NCBI GenBank assembly: GCA_041398005.1
Contig: JAWKVP010000007.1
Location: forward strand, 62,001 to 126,000
Direction: 5' to 3'
Origin: JAGREO01 sp020446285
GTDB taxonomy: Bacteria > Pseudomonadota > Alphaproteobacteria > Geminicoccales > Geminicoccaceae
DNA length: 64,000 nt
The notes beneath the pieces were generated by a model. The model was not told where the DNA came from and did no database searches. It worked only from the letters and a program-made list of their open reading frames with translations. Within the stretch, counting starts at the first letter, position 1, and the number at the start of each line of letters is the position of its first letter. This document shows, piece by piece, positions 51,360-61,190 of this stretch. Both the position numbers and the translations under genes were made by a program.

Positions 51360-52241
51360 ATGAGTGAATTTTCCCGCCGGGCCGGTTCGCGAACAGGCGG
51401 TTCCGCTCCCGGTCCATCCATCGAAATGCCGGCGGTGGTGCCGAAGGCGACCGCACTGCGCATCCTGCCGATCTTCATCGCCCTGCCGGTTATCTCGGGC
51501 CTCCTCGCCGGTAATTTCGTGCGCACGGCCGGTGCGGTGGCGAGTCTGGCGCTGCTCATTCTCGCCGGGACCTTCATCCAGAAGGGGCTCGAGGCGGAAG
51601 CAGCCTACAACAGCCGGCGCGTCGCGCGGCCACCCGGACCACGCAAGCTCTTCGGCGCTCTCGCGGTGGCGGCATCGGTCTTCCTGCTGGCATGGATCGC
51701 CGACGGGCAGGGGCTGTTCATGTCGCTGCTCTACGGCATTCTCGGCAGTATCGGCTGTGTCATGGCCTATGGCCTCGATCCGATGGGCCGCAAGGATATC
51801 GACGCCGGCCTCGCCGAGCGCTCGGGCCTGAAGAGCGAGGATGTGATCGCCGCCGTCAGCGAGGCGGAGAGCAAGATCCGCGAGATCGAGCTGAACGCCC
51901 GCGAACTGCACAATCGCGAGCTCACCGAGCGGCTGACCCGGATCGCCGCGCAGGCGCGGGCGGTGCTGGCGCAGGTGGAACGCGATCCGGGCGACCTGCG
52001 CCGGGCGCGGCGGTTCTTCGTGACCTATCTGGACGGCACGCGCGACGTCGTGCGCAAATATCGCGAACAGCAGAACGATCTCTCCTCGACGCCGCTCGCG
52101 GAGAGCTTCCGCCATGTGCTGGAGACGGTTGAACGGGTGTTCATCGAGCAGGAGCAGGTTCTCAAGCGCAACGAGAGTCTCGATCTCGAGGTGCAGATCG
52201 AGGTTCTCAAGACCCAGCTCGAAAAGGAAGGCGTCCATTGA
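51360..52241 (+). CDS. xpaC: XpaC-like membrane protein (5-bromo-4-chloroindolyl phosphate hydrolysis family)
   Basis: A 293-residue protein with two pairs of membrane helices near residues 37-80 and 98-135, then a cytoplasmic coiled-coil domain rich in Glu/Arg (LERLTRIAAQARAVLAQVER region, YLDGTRDVVRKYREQQ). This is the XpaC/Halogen_Hydrol family, often encoded beside telA. The name comes from a Bacillus phenotype; the enzyme activity is not proven and the family is more likely a membrane scaffold. It opens a four-gene operon. Confidence 0.85.
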   Translation: MSEFSRRAGSRTGGSAPGPSIEMPAVVPKATALRILPIFIALPVISGLLAGNFVRTAGAVASLALLILAGTFIQKGLEAEAAYNSRRVARPPGPRKLFGALAVAASVFLLAWIADGQGLFMSLLYGILGSIGCVMAYGLDPMGRKDIDAGLAERSGLKSEDVIAAVSEAESKIREIELNARELHNRELTERLTRIAAQARAVLAQVERDPGDLRRARRFFVTYLDGTRDVVRKYREQQNDLSSTPLAESFRHVLETVERVFIEQEQVLKRNESLDLEVQIEVLKTQLEKEGVH

Positions 52242-52290
52242 CGGGCGTGCGTCCGCAATCTTTTGCCAGTTTCCCCAGGGAGAACGACCG

Positions 52291-53478
52291 ATGAGTGAAC
52301 AGCCCGAAATGCAGCGCGCCGCACCGCCGCCGCTCCCCGTCGCCACGGCGGAACTCGCCGACAGCATCCAGGTGCTGGCGAACGAGCTGGCGCAGGATCT
52401 GCAGATCAAGCTCGACGGCGACACGAGCAAGGCGGTTGCCACCGCCGTTCAGGAGATCGACATGGGCGACACCCAGTCGATCATCTTCTTCGGTACCAAG
52501 GCGCAGCAGCAGCTGACCACGATTTCCGATTCGATGCTCGAGGAAGTCCGCACCAAGGATGTCGGGCCGGCCGGCGAGGCGCTCAACACGATGGTGAGCA
52601 AGCTGCGCGAGCTCAAGTTCGAGGATATCGATCCGACCGACAAGCCGAACTGGTTCGAGCGTATCTTCGGCATGGGCAACAACAAGCTCAAGGAATATCT
52701 CGACCAGTACGAGACCGTGCGCGAGCAGATCGACACCATCACCAACGATCTCGAACGGCACAAGACCACGCTGCTCACCGACATCACCAAGCTCGACAAG
52801 CTCTACGACGCCAATCTCGACTATTTCCGCACGCTCGAGGTCTACATCACCGCCGGCCGTGCGAAGCTCAAGGAACTCGACGAGAGCACGATTCCGGCAC
52901 TTGCGCAGGCGGTCGAGGGACAGGATGACGTGATCGAGGCGCAGAAGCTGCGCGACCTGCGCTCGGCGCGCGACGATCTCGAACGGCGTGTGCACGATCT
53001 GCTGCTGACCCGTCAGGTGACGATGCAGAGCCTGCCATCCATCCGGCTGGTGCAGGAAAACGACAAGTCGCTGATTACCAAGATCAATTCGACGCTCGCC
53101 AACACCGTTCCGCTCTGGCGCCAGCAGCTCGCCCAGGCGATCACCATCTACCGCTCGGGACAGGCGGCGGATGCGGTGCAGGCGGCGACCGATCTCACCA
53201 ACGATCTCCTCAAGAACAATGCCGACAATCTGCGTCAGGTGAACCAGCAGGTGCGCGAGCAGGTCGAGCGCGGCGTGTTCGATATCGACACGGTCAAGGC
53301 GGCCAACGACCAGCTGATCGCCACCATCGAGGACAGTCTGCGCATCGCCGACGAGGGCAAGGCCAAGCGTCGTGACGCCGAAAAGCAGCTCGCCGAGGCC
53401 GAATCCCAGCTCAAGGCCGCCTTGCAGAGTGCTTCGGCGCGGGCGCAGCAGACCGGCAAGGAACTGCCGCCGCGCTGA
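52291..53478 (+). CDS. telA: Toxic anion resistance protein TelA-like
   Basis: A 395-residue soluble, strongly helical protein of the TelA family. Core segments include IIFFGTKAQQQLTTISDSML and NWFERIFGMGNNKLKEYLDQY in shorter form (FERIFGMGNNKLKEYL), LDKLYDANLDYFRTLEVYI and LPSIRLVQENDKSLI. TelA homologues are linked to tellurite or other toxic-anion and envelope-stress resistance; how they act is unknown. AGGGAGA precedes the ATG at 52291. The XpaC-TelA pairing is conserved in many bacteria. Confidence 0.92.
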   Translation: MSEQPEMQRAAPPPLPVATAELADSIQVLANELAQDLQIKLDGDTSKAVATAVQEIDMGDTQSIIFFGTKAQQQLTTISDSMLEEVRTKDVGPAGEALNTMVSKLRELKFEDIDPTDKPNWFERIFGMGNNKLKEYLDQYETVREQIDTITNDLERHKTTLLTDITKLDKLYDANLDYFRTLEVYITAGRAKLKELDESTIPALAQAVEGQDDVIEAQKLRDLRSARDDLERRVHDLLLTRQVTMQSLPSIRLVQENDKSLITKINSTLANTVPLWRQQLAQAITIYRSGQAADAVQAATDLTNDLLKNNADNLRQVNQQVREQVERGVFDIDTVKAANDQLIATIEDSLRIADEGKAKRRDAEKQLAEAESQLKAALQSASARAQQTGKELPPR

Positions 53479-53608
53479 TGGAAATCAATGGTTCATTCTT
53501 TTCCGCTACGAGTGCATCCTGCGCTCCGTGCCGGAAAACGCACCATGCAAGCGCGCCGGCGGGGCATGTGCGCCGGTTTGCGCTACCAATTTCGAGGAGA
53601 TGTCAGTC

Positions 53609-54760
53609 ATGGCGCTGATGGACAAGATCTTCGGTGAATTCGTCGATGTCATCGAATGGACCGATTCCAGCCCGGACACGCTCGTCTGGCGCTTCGAGCG
53701 TTATGGCAACGAGATCAAGCATGGCGCCAAGCTCACCGTCCGCGAGGGGCAGATGGCGGTGTTCGTCAATGAGGGCGAGGTGGCGGACATCTTCCAGCCG
53801 GGCATGTACGAGCTTCTCACCGCCAACCTGCCCCTTCTCTCGACCCTGCAGAACTGGCACCATGGCTTCCAGAGCCCGTTCAAGGCCGAAGTCTATTTCT
53901 TCAACATGCGCCGCTACACCGATCTCAAATGGGGCACCAAGAACCCCGTGATCGTCCGCGATCCCGAGTTCGGCATGGTGCGGCTGCGGGCCTTCGGCAC
54001 CTACGAGATCCGCATCACCGATCCGGCGGTGCTGCTGCGCGAGATCGTCGGCACGGACGAGCATTTCACGACCAGCGAGATCAGCAACCAGCTGCGCAAC
54101 CTGATCGTCACCCGCTTTACCGCCGTGCTCGGCAGTTCGGGCATTCCGGTGCTCGATCTCGCCGGCAACAACGACCATCTCTCCAGGTTCGTCACCGGCC
54201 GCATCGCCCCCGAATTCGCCAATTACGGCCTCGAACTCACCAAGCTTCTGGTGGAGAACATCTCCCTGCCGAAGGAGGTCGAGGAGGCCATGGACCGCCG
54301 CACTTCCATGGGTGTGGTCGGCGATCTTTCCCGATATTCCCAGTTCCAGGCCGCCGAGGCGATGCGCACGGCCGCCGCCAATCCGGGTGAGGGCGGGGCC
54401 GCCGCCGGAATGGGGCTCGGCATGGGCATGGCCATGGCGCAGCAGATGGCCAATGCGATGAATCCGCAGGCTCAGCCGTCCGCGACAGCACAACCTTCCG
54501 GACAACCGGCCGCACAGACGGCCGCGGCACCGCCGCCTTTGCCGCAAGGCAAACGGTATCATGTCGCAAGGGATGGTCAGGCCTCGGGTCCGTTCGATCT
54601 GGCCACGCTGAAGGCCATGGCCGGGCGGGGGGAACTCGCCCGTGACACGCTCGTCTGGACCGAGGGAATGGCCAGCTGGGAGCAGGCGGCGGCACGTCCG
54701 GACCTGTCGCCGGTGTTCGGTTCCGCGCCACCGCCTATTCCGGGTGGAGGCGCTGCCTGA
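53609..54760 (+). CDS. SPFH-domain protein with C-terminal GYF-like domain
   Basis: A 383-residue protein. The N-terminal two thirds belong to the SPFH/virion-core-like family (WRFERYGNEIKHGAKLTVRE, EVYFFNMRRYTDLKWGTKNP in part FNMRRYTDLKWGT, FGTYEIRITDPAVLL). A Gly/Met/Gln/Pro-rich linker leads to a GYF_2-type domain at about 318-370 (YHVARDGQASGPFDLATLK, TLVWTEGMASWEQA) that binds proline-rich peptides. The ATG at 53609 has AGGAG nine bases upstream; an ATG at 53600 lies inside that box. It follows telA by 130 bases and likely builds a membrane-bound scaffold. Confidence 0.88.
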   Translation: MALMDKIFGEFVDVIEWTDSSPDTLVWRFERYGNEIKHGAKLTVREGQMAVFVNEGEVADIFQPGMYELLTANLPLLSTLQNWHHGFQSPFKAEVYFFNMRRYTDLKWGTKNPVIVRDPEFGMVRLRAFGTYEIRITDPAVLLREIVGTDEHFTTSEISNQLRNLIVTRFTAVLGSSGIPVLDLAGNNDHLSRFVTGRIAPEFANYGLELTKLLVENISLPKEVEEAMDRRTSMGVVGDLSRYSQFQAAEAMRTAAANPGEGGAAAGMGLGMGMAMAQQMANAMNPQAQPSATAQPSGQPAAQTAAAPPPLPQGKRYHVARDGQASGPFDLATLKAMAGRGELARDTLVWTEGMASWEQAAARPDLSPVFGSAPPPIPGGGAA

Positions 54761-54763
54761 TCC

Positions 54764-55930
54764 ATGGAATTCGGGCCATGGGGGCGGCGCGAGATCGAGC
54801 CGGCATCGGCGCCCGGCAGCGACACGGCACTGCGCGAAGCCCAGCTCACCTGTGAACAATGCGGTGCGGTGCTGTCCTATGCGCCGGGCCGGAACAGCCT
54901 GCAATGCGACTATTGCGGGCATGTGAATGCCATCGAGATCGTGCCGGTGCGGATCGTCGAGCAGGATCTCGAGGCGGCGCTGCAGAAGGACCGCCATGCG
55001 GCACCGCTCGAGGAGATACGCAGCGTCCGCTGTTCGAGCTGTCAGGCGACCTTCACCTTCGATCCCGACCGCCATGCCGGCGAATGCCCGTTCTGCGGCC
55101 AGTCGATCGTCACCGACACGAGCGCGCATCACCAGATCAAGCCGCAGGCGGTCCTGCCGTTCGAGATCGCCGAGGAGACGGCGCGCGGGCGCGTGCGTAC
55201 ATGGCTTCGAAGCCTGTGGTTCGCGCCCGGCAGGCTCAAGCGCATGGGTCAGGTGAGCGGTGCCCTGCATGGGGTCTATCTGCCCTACTGGACCTATGAC
55301 AGCGATACCGAGACCGACTATGTCGGCCGGCGCGGCGAGATCTATCTGGAACCCGTGCAGGTGCGAACGAGGGTCAATGGCCGCGATGTGGTTCAGACGA
55401 AGATGGTGCAGAAGGTGCGCTGGTATCCTGCCCGCGGCCGCGTCCGGCGTCATTTCGACGATGTGCTGGTGCTTGCCTCGAACTCGCTGCCGACATGGAT
55501 GACCGACCGGCTCGAACCCTGGGATCTGGGTGGTCTCAAGCCCTATTCGGCGGTCTATCTGACCGGTTTTCAGGCCGAGGCCTACAGGATCGGGCTGGGC
55601 GACGGCTTCAATGTCGCCCATGACAAGATGAAGAGCCGCATCGCTTCGGACGTGCGCATGGATATCGGCGGCGACCTGCAGCGGATCGAGCACATGGATA
55701 TCCGCCACCGCGAACCGACCTTCAAGCATGTGCTGCTGCCGCTTTGGCTCGGCGCCTTTCGCTACAGCGGCAAGACCTACCATGTCTCGGTCAATGGCCA
55801 GAATGGCGAGGTGCAGGGCGAACGCCCCTACAGCGCGTGGAAGATCTTCCTGCTGGTGTTGTTCATCGCCGCCATCGGTGCCGCAATCGCCTACTATGTC
55901 TACCTGAACCAGCCCCCGGGCGGCTTCTGA
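54764..55930 (+). CDS. Zinc-ribbon membrane protein of the TelA operon
   Basis: A 388-residue protein starting three bases after the SPFH gene. Two zinc ribbons are evident: CEQC with CDYC (about 30-51) and CSSC with CPFC (about 89-112). A large soluble region with YLPYWTYDSDTETDYVG, PARGRVRRHFDDVLVLAS and YSAVYLTGFQAEAYRIGL follows, and a single helix near the C-terminus (IFLLVLFIAAIGAAIAYYVYL) anchors it. Genes of this kind follow SPFH/GYF genes in many bacteria. The function is unknown; coupling by spacing suggests a complex with SPFH, TelA and XpaC. Confidence 0.85.
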   Translation: MEFGPWGRREIEPASAPGSDTALREAQLTCEQCGAVLSYAPGRNSLQCDYCGHVNAIEIVPVRIVEQDLEAALQKDRHAAPLEEIRSVRCSSCQATFTFDPDRHAGECPFCGQSIVTDTSAHHQIKPQAVLPFEIAEETARGRVRTWLRSLWFAPGRLKRMGQVSGALHGVYLPYWTYDSDTETDYVGRRGEIYLEPVQVRTRVNGRDVVQTKMVQKVRWYPARGRVRRHFDDVLVLASNSLPTWMTDRLEPWDLGGLKPYSAVYLTGFQAEAYRIGLGDGFNVAHDKMKSRIASDVRMDIGGDLQRIEHMDIRHREPTFKHVLLPLWLGAFRYSGKTYHVSVNGQNGEVQGERPYSAWKIFLLVLFIAAIGAAIAYYVYLNQPPGGF

Positions 55931-56061
55931 CCGCCAGCCCGAAGGCCCGGTGTTCCGCTACGCGGTCTTGAATTCTCCGCCTTCGAGCGCCCATATGAAA
56001 CTGTACCGGGGAGTGATGGCACTCGCAGGTAAACCGGAAACAAAGAGAGGGGACGCAACGG

Positions 56062-56493
56062 ATGTCGGTCGATGTGAAATATACCACCAAAGCCACCGCC
56101 ACGGGCGGACGTGACGGTGCGGCGAAAACCGCCGACGGGTCATTCGAGGTCAGGCTTGCGACGCCGAAGGAACTCGGTGGCGGCGGCGGCCCCGGCAACA
56201 ATCCCGAACAGCTCTTTGCCGCCGGCTATTCCGCCTGTTTCCTCGGCGCGCTCAAGTTCGCCGCCTCGCAGGACAAGGACGGCGTGAAGATCCCCGACAA
56301 TGCCTCCGTCACCGCCACGGTCGGCATCGGCCCGCGTTCGGCCGGCGGTTTCGGCATCACCGCCGATCTGGAGGTGAGCCTCCCCGGTATCGAGCACGCG
56401 AAAGCCGTTGCGCTGGTCGAGCAGGCCCATCAGGTCTGCCCCTATTCCAACGCCACCCGCAACAATGTCGATGTGGGTCTGAAGGTCATCTGA
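56062..56493 (+). CDS. ohr: Organic hydroperoxide resistance protein Ohr
   Basis: A 143-residue OsmC-superfamily peroxidase that reduces organic hydroperoxides with thiols. The catalytic cysteines are C59 (GYSACFLGAL) and C126 (QVCPYSNATRNNVDV), and E49 lies in NNPEQLFAAG. Length and motifs separate it from OsmC. The usual OhrR repressor gene is not adjacent. It ends 21 bases before the convergent Gfo/Idh gene. Confidence 0.95.
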   Translation: MSVDVKYTTKATATGGRDGAAKTADGSFEVRLATPKELGGGGGPGNNPEQLFAAGYSACFLGALKFAASQDKDGVKIPDNASVTATVGIGPRSAGGFGITADLEVSLPGIEHAKAVALVEQAHQVCPYSNATRNNVDVGLKVI

Positions 56494-56500
56494 TCATTAA

Positions 56501-56514
56501 CAGCGTGTTGAAGA
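56501..56514. repeat. 14-base match to the left end of the palindromic dispersed repeat
   Basis: CAGCGTGTTGAAGA between ohr and the convergent dehydrogenase gene equals the first 14 bases of repeat copies A and B. TTAA precedes it, as TTA and CTAG precede the other copies. It may be a scar left by the element or chance; TGATC and GATCA around it give a weak stem. Confidence 0.4.
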
Positions 56515-57579
56515 TCAGAGGTCGATCGGCCGGCGTTCGCGGATCGAGCGTTCGCCGGCCTCGCCCATTGCAACGGCCATCGCCCCGTCATGGACGGTGA
56601 CTTCGGGGCGCCCGCCGCTCCTGAGCATCTCGAGAAAGCGGCGATGTTGAAAATATGTCGAGCCGTGATGGTCGCCGAGTGCACGGATGGCGGGATCGAC
56701 CGCAAGGGTTTCCCGATGCAGCGGCAGGCTCTCGCCCATGCGCTCGACCGGTGCACGCCTGCCGATGACGAGTGTCGATGAGGGGATGCCGCATTCGATC
56801 TTGCCGGCATCGCCGGTGAGCGCGATCTCCTCCTGATCGCGGCTGGCCTCGGCGAACATGCAGAGATCGAGCATCGCCCGCGTGCCATTGTCGAATTCGA
56901 CGATGACGAAGGCATTGTCGATGATGTCCGGGCGCTCGCCGCCATAGCATTCGTCGAGATGGTTCACATCCTGCGCGCCGGAAGCGTGGACCCGCACCGG
57001 TTCGGCCTGCAGCACGAGACGCATGAGGTCGAAGAAATGGCAGCATTTCTCGACCAGCGTTCCGCCGGTATTGCGGGCAAAGCGGTTCCAGTCGCCGACT
57101 TTCCGCAGGAAGGGAAAGCGGTGTTCGCGGATGGCCAGCATCCGCGGCCGTCCCGCCGTTCCCTGCCGTACCTCCTCGATCAGCCGGGCAATCGGCGGCA
57201 TGTAGCGATATTCCATCGCCACCCAGACAGGCGCGCCCCGATCGCGTGCCATGGCCTCGATCCGCCGGCAATCAAGCGACGTCGTGCAAAGCGGCTTTTC
57301 GACGAGAACGGGGAGATCGCCGGCGAGAACGTCTTCGAGGACCGGCGCATGGGTATGGTTGGGACTGGCGACGATGAGCGCATCGACGAGGCCCGAGGCG
57401 AGCAGGTCACGGTGATCGGCGAACGGGACGGCGCCATCCGCCTCGCGCAACGCCTGCTCGCGCATCTCCTGGACCGGATCGGCGAGCGCCGTGACACGCG
57501 TACCGTCGATGGCTGCGAGATTGCACAGATGCTCGCGGCCCATCATGCCGCAACCGATCAACCCGTAACGAACGCTCAT
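56515..57579 (-). CDS. Gfo/Idh/MocA family oxidoreductase
   Basis: A 354-residue NAD(P)-dependent sugar or inositol dehydrogenase-like protein. The Rossmann motif is GCGMMG (9-14), and EKPLC (94-98) carries the conserved Lys. The C-terminal domain has the HFFDLMRLVL and HGSTYFQHR segments typical of the family. Substrate unknown; neighbours give no sugar-transport context. It lies downstream of metH by 69 bases and may be transcribed with it. Confidence 0.9.
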   Translation of the reverse strand: MSVRYGLIGCGMMGREHLCNLAAIDGTRVTALADPVQEMREQALREADGAVPFADHRDLLASGLVDALIVASPNHTHAPVLEDVLAGDLPVLVEKPLCTTSLDCRRIEAMARDRGAPVWVAMEYRYMPPIARLIEEVRQGTAGRPRMLAIREHRFPFLRKVGDWNRFARNTGGTLVEKCCHFFDLMRLVLQAEPVRVHASGAQDVNHLDECYGGERPDIIDNAFVIVEFDNGTRAMLDLCMFAEASRDQEEIALTGDAGKIECGIPSSTLVIGRRAPVERMGESLPLHRETLAVDPAIRALGDHHGSTYFQHRRFLEMLRSGGRPEVTVHDGAMAVAMGEAGERSIRERRPIDL

Positions 57580-57648
57580 GCACCGCCCTTCGCTCTTCTT
57601 CGTCCGGCGGAGATGCCGCTTGTGCGTGCCGCTTGCAAGTGCCGATCG

Positions 57649-60600
57649 TCAGACGTTGAAATAGCGCGCCTGCGGGTGGTGCAGGACGATGGCGCTCGTG
57701 CTCTGCTCGGGGTGCAGCTGCCATTCGTCGGAAATCTCGACGCCGATCCGGTTCGCCCCCAGAAGTTCGAGCAGCGGGATCTGGTCGGCGAGGCGCGGGC
57801 AGGCGGGGTAGCCGAAACTGTAGCGCGAGCCGCGATAGCCCTGCTTGATGAGCTGGCTCATCTCCCGCGCATCCTCCCCGGCGAAACCGAGTTCGGCGCG
57901 GATGCGCGCATGGACATATTCGGCCATCGCCTCGGCAAGCTCCACACCGAGACCGTGCAGGCGGACATAGTCCTGATAGCGATCCGCCCCGAACCAGTCA
58001 CGCGCGACCTCGGAAGCGTGCTGCCCCACCGTCACCACCTGCAGGGCGATGACATCGCGTTGATTGTCGCGCACATCCTTGACGAAATCGGCGATGCACA
58101 GCCCGCCTTCCTTGTCCTGACGCGGCAGGTCGAAGCGGCAGAGTTCCCTTTTTCCGTCTTCGTCGAAGAGAATGATCGTGTTGCCTTCGGCAGCGGCGTT
58201 GAAATAGCCGTAGGCAGCCTGCGGCGCGAAGATCCGTTCCTCCTCCGATTCCCGAACGAGATCGGTGAGAACGGGGCGCAGTTCCTTGCGAGCCCATGCA
58301 AGGAACTCGTCAAGGCGCTTGCCGTTCTTCTTGTAGCCCCAGTGAAACTGGTAGAGCATGTTGTCGTTGAGATAGGGTACGAGCGCCTTCACATCGACAT
58401 GCTCGATGATGCGGGAACCGAGAAAGGGCGGACGCGGCGGCATGATGCCGTTCTGCAGCTCGTTGCGACGCAGGCGCGTTTCCTCGACATCCACCGGGCG
58501 GAGCGGGGCCTGGGCATCCATGTGCGCGAGCGTCCGCGGCTTGCGACCCGAGCGCGGCTTCCTCGATGCCTTGCGTTCGGCAAGATGCGCGTCCAGTTCG
58601 CCGCGGGCGATGAGATCCATCAGGTTCAGCCCGTCGAAGGCATCGCGCGCATAGGCGACCTTCCCCTCGTCATAGGCGTTGACGCAATCCTCCTCGACAT
58701 AGGCGCGGGTGAGGGCGGCACCGCCGAGAATGACCGGCAGGTCGAGGCCGTCGCGCGCCATCTCCTCGAGATTCTCGCGCATGATGACGGTGGACTTGAC
58801 CAGCAGGCCGGACATGCCGATGGCGTCCGCCCTGTGCTCGCGCGCCGCCTCGACGATGTTGTTGAGCGGCTGCTTGATGCCGAGATTGACGCAGCGATAG
58901 CCATTGTTGGTGAGGATGATGTCGACGAGGTTCTTGCCGATATCGTGAACGTCGCCCTTGACCGTGGCGAGCACGATCGTGCCCTTGCTCGAGCCCTCGA
59001 TCTTTTCCATGTGCGGTTCGAGATGGGCCACCGCCTTTTTCATCGTTTCCGCCGATTGCAGCACGAACGGGAGCTGCATCTTGCCCGCGCCGAACAGCTC
59101 GCCGACGGTTTTCATGCCGGCGAGCAGGTGCTGATTGATGATATCCAGCGGCGGAATGGATTCGAGCGCCTCGTCGAGATCGGCCTCGAGGCCGTTCTTG
59201 TCGCCATCGACGATCCGCTCGGCAAGCCGTTCCTCGACCTTGTCGCTGCGCTTTTTGGCGGTCGATGCGGCGGCTTTCCTGTCGGCGAAGAGCGCCATGA
59301 AGGTCGCGAGCGGATCCTTGCTGTCGCGCCAGTTGTCGAAGATGAGATCCTCGGCCGCCTGCACTTCCTCCTGCGGAATGGAATGCAGCGGGAGGATCTT
59401 CGACGGGTGGGCGATCGCACCGGTCATGCCGCGCCGGATCGCATGGTCGAGCATGACCGAATTGAGAACGTGCCGGGCGGCAGCGTTCAGGCCGAAGGAG
59501 ATGTTCGACAGACCGAGAATGATCTGCACATTCGGCAGTTCGCGGGAAATGGCCGCGATGGCATCGAGTGTCCAGAGACCGAGTTTGCGGTCATCCTGAT
59601 TGCCGGTGCAGATGGTGAAGGTCAGCGGATCGATGAGAAGATCGCTCTCGGCGAGGCCATGCTTTCGACAGGCGAAATCGACCAGCCGGTGGGCGATGCG
59701 AAGCTTGTCCTCCGCGGTCTTGGCCATGCCGTCTTCGTCGATGGTAAGGGCGATGACGGCGGCGCCGTGCTTTTTCGCGAGACGCATGCGGGCGGCGGGT
59801 GCGTCTTCGCCATCCTCGAAATTGATCGAGTTGATGACCGCCTTGCCGCCATAGAGTTCGAGGCCGGCCTCGAGCACCTCGATTTCGGTGGAGTCGAACA
59901 CGATCGGCGCATCGACGAGGCCGCGCATCCGCGTCGTGACCTCGGTCAGCTCGTGCTTCTCGTCACGGCCGACAAAGGCGGTGCAGAGGTCGATGGCATG
60001 TGCGCCCTCGCCGGTCTGTTCGCGCCCCATGGCCACGCAGCCGTCCCAGTCACCCTGTTCCTGCATCGTGCGGAAGCGCTTCGAGCCGTTGGCGTTGCAG
60101 CGTTCGCCGATGGCGAGATAGGCGTTCTCCTGACGCAGCGGGACGGCGGAGAAGAGCGAGGCGATCTGCGCTTCGCTTCTGACCTCGCGCGTTTTCGGCG
60201 CCGGCCTGTAGCCGTCCTCGGCGAGTTCGCGCAGCATTCCGTCGAGTGCGGCGATATGCTCTGCACCGGTGCCGCAGCAGCCGCCGATCATGGAAACGCC
60301 GTCCTCGACGACAAAGCGCCTGAGCCAGGAGGCCATTTCTGCGGGCCCCAGCGGATAATGGGTCTGGCCGTCGCGCAGTTCGGGCAGGCCGGCATTGGGT
60401 TGAACGGAAATGAAGCCCGGCCAGCCCTGTGCCAGCTGGCGCAGATGCTCGGCCATCTCCTTGGGGCCCGTGGCACAGTTGAGGCCGAGCCCGTCGACGC
60501 CGAGCGCGCCGATGGCGGTCATCGCCGCCGCGATTTCCGTACCGACCAGCATCGTGCCGGTGGTCTCGACCGTGAACTGCACGAAAACAGGTACGGACCG

Positions 60601-61143
60601 CCCGCCCGCCATGGCCACGCGCGCGCCGGCGACGGCGGCCTTGATCTGCAGCGGATCCTGACAGGTCTCGATGAGCAGCGCATCGACACCGCCCTCGATC
60701 AGCGCCGCCGCCTGCACGGCGATCGCCGCCTCGATCTCCCGCCAGCTGACATGGCCGAGCGTCGGCAGCTTGGTGCCGGGGCCGATGGAGCCGAGAACGA
60801 AGCGCCTGCGGCCATCGGTGAAGGATGCGACCGCCTCGCGGGCAAGGCGTGCGGATGCGAGATTGATGCTGTGCGCGTCTTCGGAAAGGTCGAACTCGCC
60901 AAGCGTGATCGGCGAGCCGCCGAAGGAATTGGTCTGGATGACGTCGGACCCGGCGGCAAGGTAGGTGCGATGGATCTCGAGAACGAGATCGGGGCGCGAA
61001 CGGTTGAGGACTTCCGAACAGTTCTCGCACCCCTCGAAATCCTCATCGACCGAAAGATCGCGACCCTGGATCTGGGTCCCCATGCCGCCGTCACAGAGCA
61101 GGACATGGTTTCTGGCAAAGGCGGGCAGGTCCGACATGGGCAT
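57649..61143 (-). CDS. metH: Cobalamin-dependent methionine synthase
   Basis: A 1164-residue four-module enzyme. The homocysteine/zinc module has C223 and GGCC (287-290), the folate module has ERCNANGSKRF (about 347), the cobalamin module carries the His ligand in DVHDIG (731-736), and the reactivation domain ends with RGSRYSFGYPACP (1104-1116). It transfers a methyl group from methyltetrahydrofolate to homocysteine through methylcobalamin. I start at the first ATG (61143); a second ATG follows two codons later. metF lies 47 bases upstream. No riboswitch was recognised. Confidence 0.97.
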   Translation of the reverse strand: MPMSDLPAFARNHVLLCDGGMGTQIQGRDLSVDEDFEGCENCSEVLNRSRPDLVLEIHRTYLAAGSDVIQTNSFGGSPITLGEFDLSEDAHSINLASARLAREAVASFTDGRRRFVLGSIGPGTKLPTLGHVSWREIEAAIAVQAAALIEGGVDALLIETCQDPLQIKAAVAGARVAMAGGRSVPVFVQFTVETTGTMLVGTEIAAAMTAIGALGVDGLGLNCATGPKEMAEHLRQLAQGWPGFISVQPNAGLPELRDGQTHYPLGPAEMASWLRRFVVEDGVSMIGGCCGTGAEHIAALDGMLRELAEDGYRPAPKTREVRSEAQIASLFSAVPLRQENAYLAIGERCNANGSKRFRTMQEQGDWDGCVAMGREQTGEGAHAIDLCTAFVGRDEKHELTEVTTRMRGLVDAPIVFDSTEIEVLEAGLELYGGKAVINSINFEDGEDAPAARMRLAKKHGAAVIALTIDEDGMAKTAEDKLRIAHRLVDFACRKHGLAESDLLIDPLTFTICTGNQDDRKLGLWTLDAIAAISRELPNVQIILGLSNISFGLNAAARHVLNSVMLDHAIRRGMTGAIAHPSKILPLHSIPQEEVQAAEDLIFDNWRDSKDPLATFMALFADRKAAASTAKKRSDKVEERLAERIVDGDKNGLEADLDEALESIPPLDIINQHLLAGMKTVGELFGAGKMQLPFVLQSAETMKKAVAHLEPHMEKIEGSSKGTIVLATVKGDVHDIGKNLVDIILTNNGYRCVNLGIKQPLNNIVEAAREHRADAIGMSGLLVKSTVIMRENLEEMARDGLDLPVILGGAALTRAYVEEDCVNAYDEGKVAYARDAFDGLNLMDLIARGELDAHLAERKASRKPRSGRKPRTLAHMDAQAPLRPVDVEETRLRRNELQNGIMPPRPPFLGSRIIEHVDVKALVPYLNDNMLYQFHWGYKKNGKRLDEFLAWARKELRPVLTDLVRESEEERIFAPQAAYGYFNAAAEGNTIILFDEDGKRELCRFDLPRQDKEGGLCIADFVKDVRDNQRDVIALQVVTVGQHASEVARDWFGADRYQDYVRLHGLGVELAEAMAEYVHARIRAELGFAGEDAREMSQLIKQGYRGSRYSFGYPACPRLADQIPLLELLGANRIGVEISDEWQLHPEQSTSAIVLHHPQARYFNV

Positions 61144-61190
61144 CCGGTTTCTTTTTCCGAGAGAGACGAGGGCGGCCAGAGCGCGTTCGC

